Below are positions 30,961-38,674 of a stretch of DNA of 39,683 nucleotides, piece by piece. Source of the stretch: Parcubacteria group bacterium GW2011_GWA2_48_9. GTDB lineage: Bacteria; Patescibacteriota; Patescibacteriia; UBA10025. The stretch lies in NCBI GenBank assembly GCA_001003705.1, contig LCPQ01000009.1, positions 1 through 39,683 of the forward strand. Direction: 5' to 3'. A program made the position numbers and the translations under genes. Every line of letters begins with the position of its first letter. The first letter of the stretch is position 1. A model generated the notes under the pieces. That model did not search any database and was not told the DNA's origin. It saw nothing but the letters and a program-made list of their open reading frames with translations.

Positions 30961-33084
30961 ATGACAAAAATTTCAATATATACAAAATTCGGGTTCATAC
31001 TAGGATTCTTTATGATTATTGCAGTAGCAAATTTTATTGTTATTAGTTATTCCCAAGGCACACAAAAAACTGACGCAGCAATTATCGATACAGCAGGAAG
31101 ACAAAGAATGTTCTCTCAACAACTGGCATTCTACGCAGAGCGAATAGTACGCGGCCATACAGCATCCAAAGTAACTTTGAAAAAAGTAATTACTTTGTAT
31201 CAGGATTCACTTACCGTGCTAAAAAATGGCGGCGTTGCTCCTGAAATTTTCGGCAATCGGACAATCCCGCCAACAGTTTCGAGCATTTTGCCTGTAGTGC
31301 AGAGGGTCGAAATGTTATGGCGAGAATATAAGACCAATGCGGAAATCATTATTCGCGAGCCGACATCTACCAATGGCGTGGAAAATGAACTTGTTAGTAC
31401 GGCGTTAGCATACATCGAGCAAAACGCACCAGAAATGCTGCTTAGAAACAACGAGTTGGTGGTGGCGTATGTACAGATGAACGACGCAAAGCAGTCTCAG
31501 ATGAATGTAATTTTACTTGTGTTATTAATTGTCGATGTGGCAGTGTTCGGATTGGGCGCATGGCTGATACTTCTTATCACGAAGAAGGGAGAAGTGGAGA
31601 AAGCGCACACTGAAGAAATGGCGAATGATTTAGTCAAATTTAAGCTGGCGGTAAATTACTCATACGATCATATAGTTATCACAGATGCTGAGGGCATAAT
31701 ACTATATGCGAACCAAGCAGTGCAGCGAATTACGGGGTTTCCGCTCGAGGAGATGATGGGAAAAAAGGTAGGGAATTCCGAATTGTGGGGAGGACAGATG
31801 CCGGAGGTTTTTTATCAGGAGCTTTGGAAGCGCATTAAGCATGAAAAGAAAGCTTTCATAGGACAGATAAACAACAGGCGGAAAAACGGAGAAACATACC
31901 ATGCTCAAGTAACTATCTCTCCGGTTCTCGACAACTCGGGCGAGGTAGAGTTTTTTGTCGGGATAGAACGTGACCTCACTGAGCGCCTCAAGTATGAAGA
32001 ACAACTACGCATGTTTAATCGTGCCGTCGAATCTTCCACAGACGGAGTGCTCATTTCACTGCCAGATACGACGGTTATTTATATTAACCCCACGTGGGAA
32101 CGGCTGACGGGGTACTCCCGCAATGAAGTAGTAGGAAAGAAAGCCGATATGCTGAAGAGCGGAGAGATGTCCCAAGAGGAACACAAACGTCTGTGGGTAT
32201 CATTGAATGCCAAGGAGACGTACAAAAGCGAAACTTTCGTTAACCGAAGGAAAGATGGGACCACCTACAATACTGAACTGGCGATTTATCCCGTCGTTGT
32301 GAGAGATAAAACCGAATTTTACGTCGTGTTGCAAGAAGACATCACTAAACGCATTGAAATTGATCGTGCTAAAACAGAGTTTGTCTCCATCGCCTCACAC
32401 CAGCTTCGAACGCCGCTCTCCGCCGTAAACTGGTACGCAGAAATGATTCTCGCGGGCGACGTCGGGAAAGTGACCGGAATGCAAAAGAAATACCTTCAGG
32501 AAATTTATTCGGGTAATCAGCGTATGGTCGCTCTCGTAAATGCCCTTCTCAATGTATCTCATATCGACCTAGGAACGTTAGCAATCGAACCACAGCCAAC
32601 GAATATTAATTTTCTTATTGCCGATGTGCAAAAAGAACTACAGCCACTCATTAAAGCAAGAAGAGTAAAGGTGCACGCAACATTCGAGGAAAAAATGCCC
32701 AAAGCACCGCTTGATCCAAAACTGATCCGTATTGTTTTTCAAAATCTCATATCAAACGCGGTGAAATATACACCTCCCGGCGGAGTGATCTCGATCGTGA
32801 CAGAGTTGCAGAAGGATGGCGTATTATTTTCTATTTCGGATACCGGGTACGGCATTCCCGCACAACAGCAGAATAAAATATTTACAAAATTATTTCGTGC
32901 AGATAATATCCGTGGGAAAGATGCGAACGGGACGGGCCTTGGGCTGTATATAGTTAAATCAATAGTCAACTTATCTGGGGGCAAAGTATGGTTTACGTCC
33001 ACTGAGAATAAAGGAACCACGTTTTATGTTACGATCCCTTTCACTGGTATGACGAAGAAGGTGGGGACAAAAGGTTTAACTTAA
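30961..33084 (+). CDS. Membrane PAS sensor histidine kinase with PilJ-like sensor
   Basis: A 707-residue sensor kinase. First helix at residues 8-30; the outside region (31-180) carries DTAGRQRMFSQQL, the type IV pili methyl-accepting (PilJ) or nitrate-sensor-like motif; second helix at 184-206. Two PAS-PAC domains follow (about 225-340 and 350-465), each with a GE.A..RR..G..Y type C-terminal part. HisKA has ASHQLRTPLSAV with phospho-acceptor His480. HATPase shows NLISNAVKYTPPGG, ISDTGYGIP and GTGLGLYIVK. Three receivers follow immediately, so it likely signals to one or more of them. There is no Shine-Dalgarno; TATATG lies shortly upstream. Confidence 0.95.
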   Translation: MTKISIYTKFGFILGFFMIIAVANFIVISYSQGTQKTDAAIIDTAGRQRMFSQQLAFYAERIVRGHTASKVTLKKVITLYQDSLTVLKNGGVAPEIFGNRTIPPTVSSILPVVQRVEMLWREYKTNAEIIIREPTSTNGVENELVSTALAYIEQNAPEMLLRNNELVVAYVQMNDAKQSQMNVILLVLLIVDVAVFGLGAWLILLITKKGEVEKAHTEEMANDLVKFKLAVNYSYDHIVITDAEGIILYANQAVQRITGFPLEEMMGKKVGNSELWGGQMPEVFYQELWKRIKHEKKAFIGQINNRRKNGETYHAQVTISPVLDNSGEVEFFVGIERDLTERLKYEEQLRMFNRAVESSTDGVLISLPDTTVIYINPTWERLTGYSRNEVVGKKADMLKSGEMSQEEHKRLWVSLNAKETYKSETFVNRRKDGTTYNTELAIYPVVVRDKTEFYVVLQEDITKRIEIDRAKTEFVSIASHQLRTPLSAVNWYAEMILAGDVGKVTGMQKKYLQEIYSGNQRMVALVNALLNVSHIDLGTLAIEPQPTNINFLIADVQKELQPLIKARRVKVHATFEEKMPKAPLDPKLIRIVFQNLISNAVKYTPPGGVISIVTELQKDGVLFSISDTGYGIPAQQQNKIFTKLFRADNIRGKDANGTGLGLYIVKSIVNLSGGKVWFTSTENKGTTFYVTIPFTGMTKKVGTKGLT

Positions 33085-33087
33085 TGC

Positions 33088-33093
33088 TATAAT
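33088..33093 (+). promoter_or_regulatory. Extended -10 TGCTATAAT for the receiver genes
   Basis: TATAAT (33088-33093) preceded by TG at the right position. The predicted start near 33100 is about 5 bases before the ATG at 33105, so the receivers can be transcribed apart from the kinase. Confidence 0.6.
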
Positions 33094-33104
33094 TTGCACT
33101 GATT

Positions 33105-33497
33105 ATGACACACTCATACACTATTCTTGTTCTCGAAGATGAGCGCCCGTTAGCGACTGTGATAAAAGACAAACTCGAGAAAAGCGGCTTCGAAGTAGTA
33201 ACTGCCAGAAGCGTCAAACAGGCTCTCGAATATGTTTCCGAAATTCCTCAGATTGATCTTATCTGGCTTGACCATTATTTGTTGGGTGAAGAAGACGGAC
33301 TCGATTTCGTCGTGGAGCTAAAAAAGAGCGAGTCACCCTGGAAGCACGTGCCCATTTTCGTCGTTTCAAATACTGCATCAGAAGATAAGGTCCATTCGTA
33401 TCTTCATCTTGGCGCTACTAAATACTACGCGAAGACAGAACATCGACTTGATACGATCGTCGATAATTTACGGGTTTTTTTAGAAAATAAAGAATAG
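33105..33497 (+). CDS. Stand-alone response regulator receiver 1
   Basis: A 130-residue single receiver domain with no output domain. The acidic pocket is LEDE (about residues 10-13), phospho-acceptor Asp56 is in IWLDHYLLG, switch residues lie in VVSNTAS and the conserved Lys is in YYAKTEH (Lys110). Loop residues differ from the other two receivers (long LLGEEDG loop). Probably phosphorylated by the kinase encoded 20 bases upstream. Nearly leaderless. Confidence 0.92.
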   Translation: MTHSYTILVLEDERPLATVIKDKLEKSGFEVVTARSVKQALEYVSEIPQIDLIWLDHYLLGEEDGLDFVVELKKSESPWKHVPIFVVSNTASEDKVHSYLHLGATKYYAKTEHRLDTIVDNLRVFLENKE

Positions 33498-33507
33498 ACG
33501 TACCTAT

Positions 33508-33879
33508 ATGAAAAAAAGCGTTCTCATCATCGAAGACGAGGATGCACTCCGGCGTGCGCTCGAAGTCACGTTCCGCAACCGGGATTTTAATGTTTCGTAT
33601 GCCTCCAATGGCGAAGAAGGACTTGCGAAGTCGCTCAAAGAGCATCCCGATATGATCTTGCTCGATATCGTGATGCCAAAGATGGACGGTCTGACAATGT
33701 TAAAGAAACTCCGCGAGGACTCATGGGGGCACGGTGCGCCCGTTATTGTGCTCACAAATTTGAGCACCAGCGAAAAAGTCGAAGAAACCCTTGAACAGGG
33801 GGCGTTTGACTTTCTTGTGAAGACAGACTGGGACCTGCACGATATCGTAGAAAAAGTTAACCAACGCCTCAAGAAGTAA
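33508..33879 (+). CDS. Stand-alone response regulator receiver 2
   Basis: A 123-residue receiver with all key residues: acidic pocket IEDED, Asp53 in MILLDIVMPKMDG, Thr83 in VIVLTNLS and Lys105 in FLVKTD. No output domain. It begins 10 bases after receiver 1 and ends 10 bases before receiver 3, with which it is closely similar (the LTNLS and WG.....PV segments are shared), so these two arose by tandem duplication. Confidence 0.93.
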   Translation: MKKSVLIIEDEDALRRALEVTFRNRDFNVSYASNGEEGLAKSLKEHPDMILLDIVMPKMDGLTMLKKLREDSWGHGAPVIVLTNLSTSEKVEETLEQGAFDFLVKTDWDLHDIVEKVNQRLKK

Positions 33880-33889
33880 TGAACATGCT

Positions 33890-34261
33890 ATGCCAAAGAA
33901 AATTCTTCTGATTGTTGAAGATGACCTTCCGTCACTGAATGCCATGCAAGACAAGTTCATAGCTGAAAAGTTCGAGGTGTTTGCAGCAAACGATGGTAAG
34001 GTAGGCGAACAGATCGCGCTCTCGAGGCATCCCGATCTCATCCTGCTAGGTATTCTGATGCCAAAAAAACACGGACTTGCGGTGCTCCGGGACATTAGAA
34101 AAGACGACTGGGGTAAAAAAGTCCCCGTGCTGGTTTTGACGAATCTTAGTGAAGGGCCGGAACATCGGGAAGCCAGGGAAGAAGGGGCCGATACGTTAGT
34201 GAAGAGTGACGTCAAACTTGAGGACGTTGTTCAGAAGGTCAAAGAAAAGCTCCAGATGTAG
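33890..34261 (+). CDS. Receiver 3, phospho-acceptor Asp replaced by Gly
   Basis: A 123-residue receiver-fold protein closely related to receiver 2. The acidic pocket (VEDD), Thr84 in VLVLTNLS and Lys105 in TLVKSD are kept, but the phospho-acceptor reads LILLGILMPKKHG: Gly54 (codon GGT, 34049-34051) takes the place of Asp, a one-base change from GAT. It therefore cannot be phosphorylated in the usual way. It may work as a decoy or constitutive partner, or be decaying. Reading frame is intact and the rest is well conserved, which argues for function. Confidence 0.9.
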   Translation: MPKKILLIVEDDLPSLNAMQDKFIAEKFEVFAANDGKVGEQIALSRHPDLILLGILMPKKHGLAVLRDIRKDDWGKKVPVLVLTNLSEGPEHREAREEGADTLVKSDVKLEDVVQKVKEKLQM

Positions 34262-34276
34262 TCGGAAAAAAACTTC

Positions 34277-34846
34277 TTAACCAAACAGCAATTTTTTGAG
34301 CCGGCGCATTTTGCGCGGGTCAGCTTTTGCGCGAAGTATTTCAATAGTGAGATCCCGTCCGCCGAAGTCCTTATGAATCATCAGGTCGATAAACCGCTGG
34401 AACGATACTTCAAACGAATGGATACGTTCGCCGGCATCGAGTGTTGGTTTTTGGATCTTTTTGCACCCATAAGCGATAAATGTGTGGATATCCCAGTCAA
34501 TTTTTGAAACATGCCGGGCTGATTTCCAGAGTGTCCACCTAGACGCGGAGTAACCCGTTTCTTCGAGCAACTCCCTCTTTGCAGCTCTATGCGGAGATTC
34601 TCCGTCGTCGACCCGACCGCCAGGGAGTGAAAGAAACGACCGCCGGTAATGCGGCTGAGACTGGCGCTGGACCAGGATTCTTTTGTCCTTCGTCACGGCG
34701 ATGATGCTTACCGTATCAGCGCGTGCAAGCATCTCGAACGTATGGACCGTGCCATCGTATACTTTTTGTGGCCAGTGGTAGACGTCAAAGATGCTTCCAT
34801 GAAAAACCCGTTTCGCGCCTTTTAGGAGTTTTGGTTTTTTTCTCAT
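34277..34846 (-). CDS. NUDIX hydrolase
   Basis: A 189-residue NUDIX protein. The Nudix box GGRVDDGESPHRAAKRELLEETGY has all metal-binding Glu residues (GX5EX7REUXEEXGU). Preceding LARADTVSIIAVTKDKRILVQRQSQPHYRR is like ADP-ribose or sugar-nucleotide pyrophosphatases, but the exact substrate is open. Converges with receiver 3. TACACT ends exactly 6 bases before the ATG, so it is a leaderless candidate. Confidence 0.93.
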   Translation of the reverse strand: MRKKPKLLKGAKRVFHGSIFDVYHWPQKVYDGTVHTFEMLARADTVSIIAVTKDKRILVQRQSQPHYRRSFLSLPGGRVDDGESPHRAAKRELLEETGYSASRWTLWKSARHVSKIDWDIHTFIAYGCKKIQKPTLDAGERIHSFEVSFQRFIDLMIHKDFGGRDLTIEILRAKADPRKMRRLKKLLFG

Positions 34847-34852
34847 ATTAGT

Positions 34853-34858
34853 AGTGTA
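34853..34858 (-). promoter_or_regulatory. -10 hexamer TACACT, leaderless arrangement
   Basis: TACACT on the minus strand lies 6 bases before the NUDIX ATG. TAGACG at 18-base spacing is a possible -35 box. Confidence 0.45.
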
Positions 34859-34887
34859 CCAATAAAGTCTTTTAACCGTCTACCAGT

Positions 34888-34931
34888 AAGAAAAAGCCAC
34901 CCGATCGAGCTGAGCACGACGGATGGCTTCG
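34888..34931 (-). terminator. Intrinsic terminator of the HAD gene
   Basis: On the minus strand AAGCCATCCGTCG pairs with CGATCGGGTGGCTT (some mismatches) around a short loop, followed by TTTTTCTTAC. Confidence 0.8.
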
Positions 34932-34953
34932 AGAGGGCAGATACCCTTGTTTG

Positions 34954-35523
34954 TTAGTTGAACATCTGCGGGATGAGAACCCCGAGATCTTCCCATGAGT
35001 GAGCGATAGGGTAGGTTACTCCTTCATCGGAAAGGCCGGAGAGGTTCGCCCATACGAGCGAGATTCCAGCCGGTCTCAGAAGGTCGAGAACCACTGTGTT
35101 GTCGTCACAGTACATCCGTACTCTAGTGGCACGAACCATGTCGAGCTTGTCGGCGTCATTCGTTACGACGAATGCGTCTTCAATAGGGAGCTGGTGACCC
35201 CGGATGTATTCCCAAATGTTCTGGGTGGTGGCCACAGTCTGCGTCGAGATGACACAGAAACGAAAGCCCGTCTGCACGAGCATCGTAAGCGTCTTAAGGA
35301 CGCCGATATGCAGTGGAAACTGCGATGTTCTCCGTGACAGTTCTTCTGTCATGCGCAAGTACTCCGGTTCGCCGAGGCGAGGAAGCAGGTGAACTCTCGT
35401 CGCTTCCAAGCCGGGGAGGATATCGAGGCCGAACATCTCGAGCACGATTGCACACTTAGTGGCGAGATGGTGGGCGATGACTCCCCCGAAGTCCAAGCCG
35501 ATCGGTATTACAGGTCGGTTCAT
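34954..35523 (-). CDS. HAD-like protein with altered motif I
   Basis: A 189-residue HAD-fold protein. Motif I reads GLDFGGVIA: the nucleophile Asp11 is kept but the second Asp of DxD is Gly13, where most relatives have DFDGVI. Motif II VIST, a Lys (DADKLDM) and motif IV YCDDN are present. Without the acid/base Asp, phosphatase turnover is likely impaired, so it may be phosphonatase-like, a phosphate-binding protein or inactive. The ATG has an AGGAGA site 6 bases upstream, its own TTGACA promoter and its own terminator. Confidence 0.85.
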   Translation of the reverse strand: MNRPVIPIGLDFGGVIAHHLATKCAIVLEMFGLDILPGLEATRVHLLPRLGEPEYLRMTEELSRRTSQFPLHIGVLKTLTMLVQTGFRFCVISTQTVATTQNIWEYIRGHQLPIEDAFVVTNDADKLDMVRATRVRMYCDDNTVVLDLLRPAGISLVWANLSGLSDEGVTYPIAHSWEDLGVLIPQMFN

Positions 35524-35574
35524 CCGTTTCTCCTATGAGGGATACTGCGTTATTTGCCAACGAACAATTGGAGC

Positions 35575-35603
35575 ACTGTAACCGAGAAATGTTCTCATGT
35601 CAA
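35575..35603 (-). promoter_or_regulatory. Promoter TTGACA-N17-TACAGT of the HAD gene
   Basis: On the minus strand TTGACA (35603-35598) and TACAGT (35580-35575) with 17-base spacing. The spacer holds a perfect inverted repeat GAGAA-N3-TTCTC (35584-35596), a candidate operator. Confidence 0.8.
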
Positions 35604-35611
35604 GGAAGGAG

Positions 35612-35640
35612 TTGACATATTGACATTTACTTATTAAGGT
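35612..35640 (+). promoter_or_regulatory. Promoter TTGACA-N17-TAAGGT of the M32 gene
   Basis: TTGACA (35612-35617) and weak TAAGGT (35635-35640) with 17-base spacing; a second TTGACA at 35620-35625 offers an alternative. The -35 boxes of the two divergent genes are 8 bases apart. Confidence 0.5.
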
Positions 35641-35698
35641 GAGCGAATTCGGTAACTGTGGTAAAAAATCGGAAACCAGTAACAAAAGGAGGTGCACC

Positions 35699-37216
35699 TT
35701 GAGTGCACGACAGCTCTTTGAAAGGTTGCAGAAACTCATGCAGGTACCAACCGCATGGTCGTACAGTTACGGCCTTGAAGCATGGTATCAACGAGTCTAC
35801 TGTCCTGCAAGTGCAATCGCTGCGCGTGAATTCGGCGCGAAGCTACTCGCGGGTATGGCGCATCGAACGTTTATCACCGATGAGAACGGCCAATGTCTCG
35901 ACGACCTCGTGGGAGTGGCTGATGAATTGCCAACCACCCAAGCGGCGTTTGTCCGGCGGCTGAAGCTCAGCTTCGATATGGCTCGACAGCTCGACCCAGA
36001 GTTCGTCGAGAGGAAAGAAGGCATTCGGACGCGCTCGGAAGCCGTCTGGAAAGTGGCAAGGGCCGAGTCGAACTTCAAGATGTTCGCACCGCTTCTCACG
36101 GAAATGATCAACATCACCCGGGAAGAAGCGATCATCCGCGGCGCGGACGCCAACAACCCGAGCACCTTCTACCCGGTTCTTTTCAATCTCTATGAACCGG
36201 GGATGGATATCGCATTGGTCGAAGCGATGCTGGATGACGCGTTTGCCTTTACTCGCGACCTTCTCGAACGGGTACGGGCATCAGGGGTCACGCCGCGCAC
36301 GGATTTTCTCGAATGGACCTACGACCCCATCGCATTGAAGGATTTGTGCCCCGATGTGGCAAAAGTCGTGGGGTTCGACTTCGATCGCGGCGGTTTCGAT
36401 CTGACGACACATCCGTTCTGTGTTCGCCTCGGAGTGAATGATGTTCGAATCACCGGGCGGATCACGAATGGACTCGCCGGTGCGTTCTTCGGTGTCGCAC
36501 ATGAGGCGGGTCACGCGATCTACGATCAGAACTTGCCGGACTACATGGTTACGACGTGGGTGGAAGCCATGCGGTACTCACTCGGCGTTCACGAGAGCCA
36601 ATCCCGTGGTACCGAGAACGGGAATTGTCGCAGTCGGCCGTTCTGGGAGTTCTACTATCCCAAGCTTCAGACGCGCTTCCCGCGTCTCCAGGAAGTCTCG
36701 CTGGACGAATTCGTCGCCGGCATCAACACTGCCCGTCCCAGCTTCATCCGGGTGGAGGCCGATGAAGCGACATACAATGTTCATACTCGGGCACGGTTCC
36801 GGGTCGAGCGCGGATTCATCGCGGGCGATATCGTCGTCGACGACATCCCCGAAGCATTCAACCAGGAGATATTCGACGGGCTGGGCATTCGTCCGCCCAA
36901 TGATGCTCAAGGTTGTCTGCAAGACATCCATTGGGGCGGCGGCTTGATCGGCTATTTCCCAACATACTCCATCGGGAATTTCATGGGACCCCAGGTTGTC
37001 GAGCAGTTCCGGCAGGACGTTCCCGATTGGGAAACACACCTTCGGAATGGTGATTTCGGATCCTACAACGCGTGGATGTGTGAGCATGTCCACCAGAGGG
37101 GGATGGTCGACACGGCCGCCGAGCTCGTGGAGCGCATCACCGGCAAACCGTTGAGCACTGACGCCTGGAAGCGCCGCATCATGTCGGGGGTCCGTCCCGT
37201 GTATGGCCTGAACTGA
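35699..37216 (+). CDS. M32 metallocarboxypeptidase (Taq family)
   Basis: A 505-residue cytosolic zinc carboxypeptidase of the Taq/YpwA type. The zinc site is HEAGH (His268, Glu269, His272) plus Glu299 in HESQS; GVNDVRITGRI and the C-terminal IHWGGGLIGYFPTYSIGN are family signatures. The start is TTG at 35699, set by AAAGGAGGTG 5 to 6 bases upstream; a GTG at 35639 overlaps the promoter and lacks a site. Full length for the family (about 500). It trims C-terminal residues from peptides, presumably for amino-acid recycling. The gene is clearly GC-rich compared with the receivers, hinting at different origin. Confidence 0.95.
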   Translation: MSARQLFERLQKLMQVPTAWSYSYGLEAWYQRVYCPASAIAAREFGAKLLAGMAHRTFITDENGQCLDDLVGVADELPTTQAAFVRRLKLSFDMARQLDPEFVERKEGIRTRSEAVWKVARAESNFKMFAPLLTEMINITREEAIIRGADANNPSTFYPVLFNLYEPGMDIALVEAMLDDAFAFTRDLLERVRASGVTPRTDFLEWTYDPIALKDLCPDVAKVVGFDFDRGGFDLTTHPFCVRLGVNDVRITGRITNGLAGAFFGVAHEAGHAIYDQNLPDYMVTTWVEAMRYSLGVHESQSRGTENGNCRSRPFWEFYYPKLQTRFPRLQEVSLDEFVAGINTARPSFIRVEADEATYNVHTRARFRVERGFIAGDIVVDDIPEAFNQEIFDGLGIRPPNDAQGCLQDIHWGGGLIGYFPTYSIGNFMGPQVVEQFRQDVPDWETHLRNGDFGSYNAWMCEHVHQRGMVDTAAELVERITGKPLSTDAWKRRIMSGVRPVYGLN

Positions 37217-37246
37217 TCCATCTGCAATCGATCGTTAGTCAACACT

Positions 37247-37287
37247 CCCCGCGCGATCCATGTCGGCACGCGCGGGGTTTTCTTATT
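37247..37287 (+). terminator. Intrinsic terminator of the M32 gene
   Basis: CCCCGCGCG (37247-37255) pairs with CGCGCGGGG (37269-37277), followed by TTTTCTTATT. Confidence 0.9.
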
Positions 37288-37340
37288 CCAAAGAGGAATG
37301 TAAAAGCAGAAGCAGGCGTAAAGTTTCAAACAAATTATTA

Positions 37341-37369
37341 TTGACAAGCATGGTTAAGCGTGGTATCTT
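37341..37369 (+). promoter_or_regulatory. Promoter TTGACA-N17-TATCTT
   Basis: TTGACA (37341-37346) and TATCTT (37364-37369) with 17-base spacing, giving a leader of about 54 bases before the gene at 37430. Confidence 0.82.
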
Positions 37370-37429
37370 ACGCCTTGAATTTCAGGATAACAGAAACCAA
37401 ACCAACCGCTTCACGCCAAGGAGGGGCAC

Positions 37430-37963
37430 GTGAAAAAGTACTTTATAGTACGAGTCGTCATCTTTATCCTTTGCATTTTGCCAATCAGGGCATACGCTGA
37501 TACGGAAAAATGCGATATCGGGTACTGGTCCTATCAAGATACTACCTATGTGTTTGATGCCGTGGACGGCACTATACTATTAATTGAAGAGCCGTTCCAC
37601 CTTCCGAGGGCAAACGTCGACCGAATCGAAAACAACCGTCTGTATTGGCATCACAACGGCCGTCTGGTATTCACAATGTGCGAGTCGCTCGTTGAACATC
37701 CAGCACTGACCGAATGGTGCAGCCGCCGTGCAGAGCAAATTTTGTCCGATTTTCCCGGAACGCTTCTCGAGGCCGTCATTACAATCACACTTACGGAAGG
37801 TGATCCGATCATCGCGAAGTTTCTGGTAGACCAAATTCAGCTGCACGCCAATCTCACATCGACCCGTCTTACATTACCCCATGCCGATTACCTCGGGATA
37901 TGGAGAGGATACAAAGACCACGTACTTGATCTGTGCTACTCGCCAATTGTCGACTACGACTGA
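37430..37963 (+). CDS. Secreted protein, unknown
   Basis: A 177-residue exported protein with a signal peptide (residues 1-23, ending AYA-DT). The mature part has six Cys (EKCDIGYW, FTMCESL, TEWCSRR, LDLCYSP among them) and appears mixed alpha/beta. No family recognised. The start is GTG at 37430, chosen because AAGGAGGGG lies 5 bases upstream. Its own consensus promoter and terminator make it another self-contained unit, between the M32 gene and a zinc-ribbon gene. Confidence 0.85.
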   Translation: MKKYFIVRVVIFILCILPIRAYADTEKCDIGYWSYQDTTYVFDAVDGTILLIEEPFHLPRANVDRIENNRLYWHHNGRLVFTMCESLVEHPALTEWCSRRAEQILSDFPGTLLEAVITITLTEGDPIIAKFLVDQIQLHANLTSTRLTLPHADYLGIWRGYKDHVLDLCYSPIVDYD

Positions 37964-37987
37964 CCGATGATGACGAATTCACTTTTT

Positions 37988-38030
37988 CTCCCCGTTTGGC
38001 ATTCGTGCCGGACGGGGAGTTCTTCTATTA
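37988..38030 (+). terminator. Intrinsic terminator of the 37430 gene
   Basis: CTCCCCGT (37988-37995) pairs with ACGGGGAG (38012-38019), with an inner GGC/GCC; followed by TTCTTCTATTATT. Confidence 0.85.
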
Positions 38031-38059
38031 TTGACTAATTTACTAGGTACACTTACAGT
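38031..38059 (+). promoter_or_regulatory. Promoter TTGACT-N17-TACAGT
   Basis: TTGACT (38031-38036) and TACAGT (38054-38059) with 17-base spacing. It uses the same -10 hexamer as the HAD gene. Confidence 0.7.
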
Positions 38060-38115
38060 GCAGGCAAAATACAAGTCAGTAGGTATGAATACAGCACACG
38101 AACTGGGAGGTATCT

Positions 38116-38352
38116 ATGCCTGATGGCAACGATGAAACCACCGAAACAGGAGATGGCGGAACGACCAAGGCGTCCGAAGAACCGAAGGCGCCACCCTGCA
38201 CTCATAAGGGGAGCAACGTCGGGCCGTTCTGTCGATTCTGCGGCGAGAAGGTGCGGCCGGGTGCGACGCCCAAGGCCAACTGCGCCGCAGACCACGCGAC
38301 GTGGAAAGGGTGTGGGTCGGTATTCTGTCCCGACTGCGGCACTAAGTTGTAA
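38116..38352 (+). CDS. Small zinc-ribbon protein, unknown
   Basis: A 78-residue protein. The first 27 residues are acidic and Thr/Gly-rich, likely disordered. The rest is a zinc ribbon with two CxxC knuckles, FCRFCGEKV and FCPDCGTKL, and extra Cys/His in CTHKG, NCAADH and KGCGS that could form a second site. It may bind nucleic acid or another protein; function unknown. ATG at 38116 has a GGGAGGT site. No strand neighbour within 150 bases. Confidence 0.8.
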   Translation: MPDGNDETTETGDGGTTKASEEPKAPPCTHKGSNVGPFCRFCGEKVRPGATPKANCAADHATWKGCGSVFCPDCGTKL

Positions 38353-38426
38353 CACACGATCCGTTGGCTGCTTAAAGGTTTCGGCGTTCACCCTGCTATT
38401 TCGCCACCAGCAGTCCGCGGCACATC

Positions 38427-38526
38427 GCCGGGAGTTCTCCCGGCTCTTTCTCCCTCCGACGAAACGTCTTCTTGTGCGGTTTTCCGCCGAGGTCCCGGAC
38501 GCGTAGTCGGAGGGTCCTTTTTTTTG
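38427..38526 (+). ncRNA. Multi-hairpin structured RNA ending in a terminator
   Basis: A hairpin followed by a 63-base branched structure closed by a 9-base-pair stem and a T-run. It is far more elaborate than the other terminators here. It may be a 3' UTR element of the zinc-ribbon gene or a separate small RNA. No promoter is evident immediately upstream. Confidence 0.4.
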
Positions 38527-38586
38527 AAGAAAAAAAGGGTGAACAAGGGTTAATAAGGGGGATCAAGGGAATTATTTTGTTATTAC

Positions 38587-38616
38587 TTGACGCTTATCCT
38601 TAAACTTTGATAGGGT
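38587..38616 (+). promoter_or_regulatory. Promoter TTGACG-N18-TAGGGT
   Basis: TTGACG (38587-38592) and TAGGGT (38611-38616), with TG just upstream of the -10. Spacing 18; moderate match. It precedes the 38675 gene by about 50 bases. Confidence 0.4.
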
Positions 38617-38674
38617 GTTATAAAATGTTGGGTTGTTCTTTCATTTCACGAAGTAAAGCTATCGGGGAGGGTGT

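Larger units (their letters stand above)
38353..38674 (+). other. Intergenic region with structured RNA and terminator
   Basis: No gene. It holds a hairpin GCCGGGA-GTTC-TCCCGGC (38427-38444) and then a multi-branched element closed by CCCTCCGAC (38452-38460) and GTCGGAGGG (38506-38514). Inside are GACG-AAA-CGTC (38458-38468, overlapping the closing stem) and GCGG-TTTT-CCGC (38476-38487). Eight T follow directly (38517-38524). The next gene's promoter lies at 38587-38616. Confidence 0.6.
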
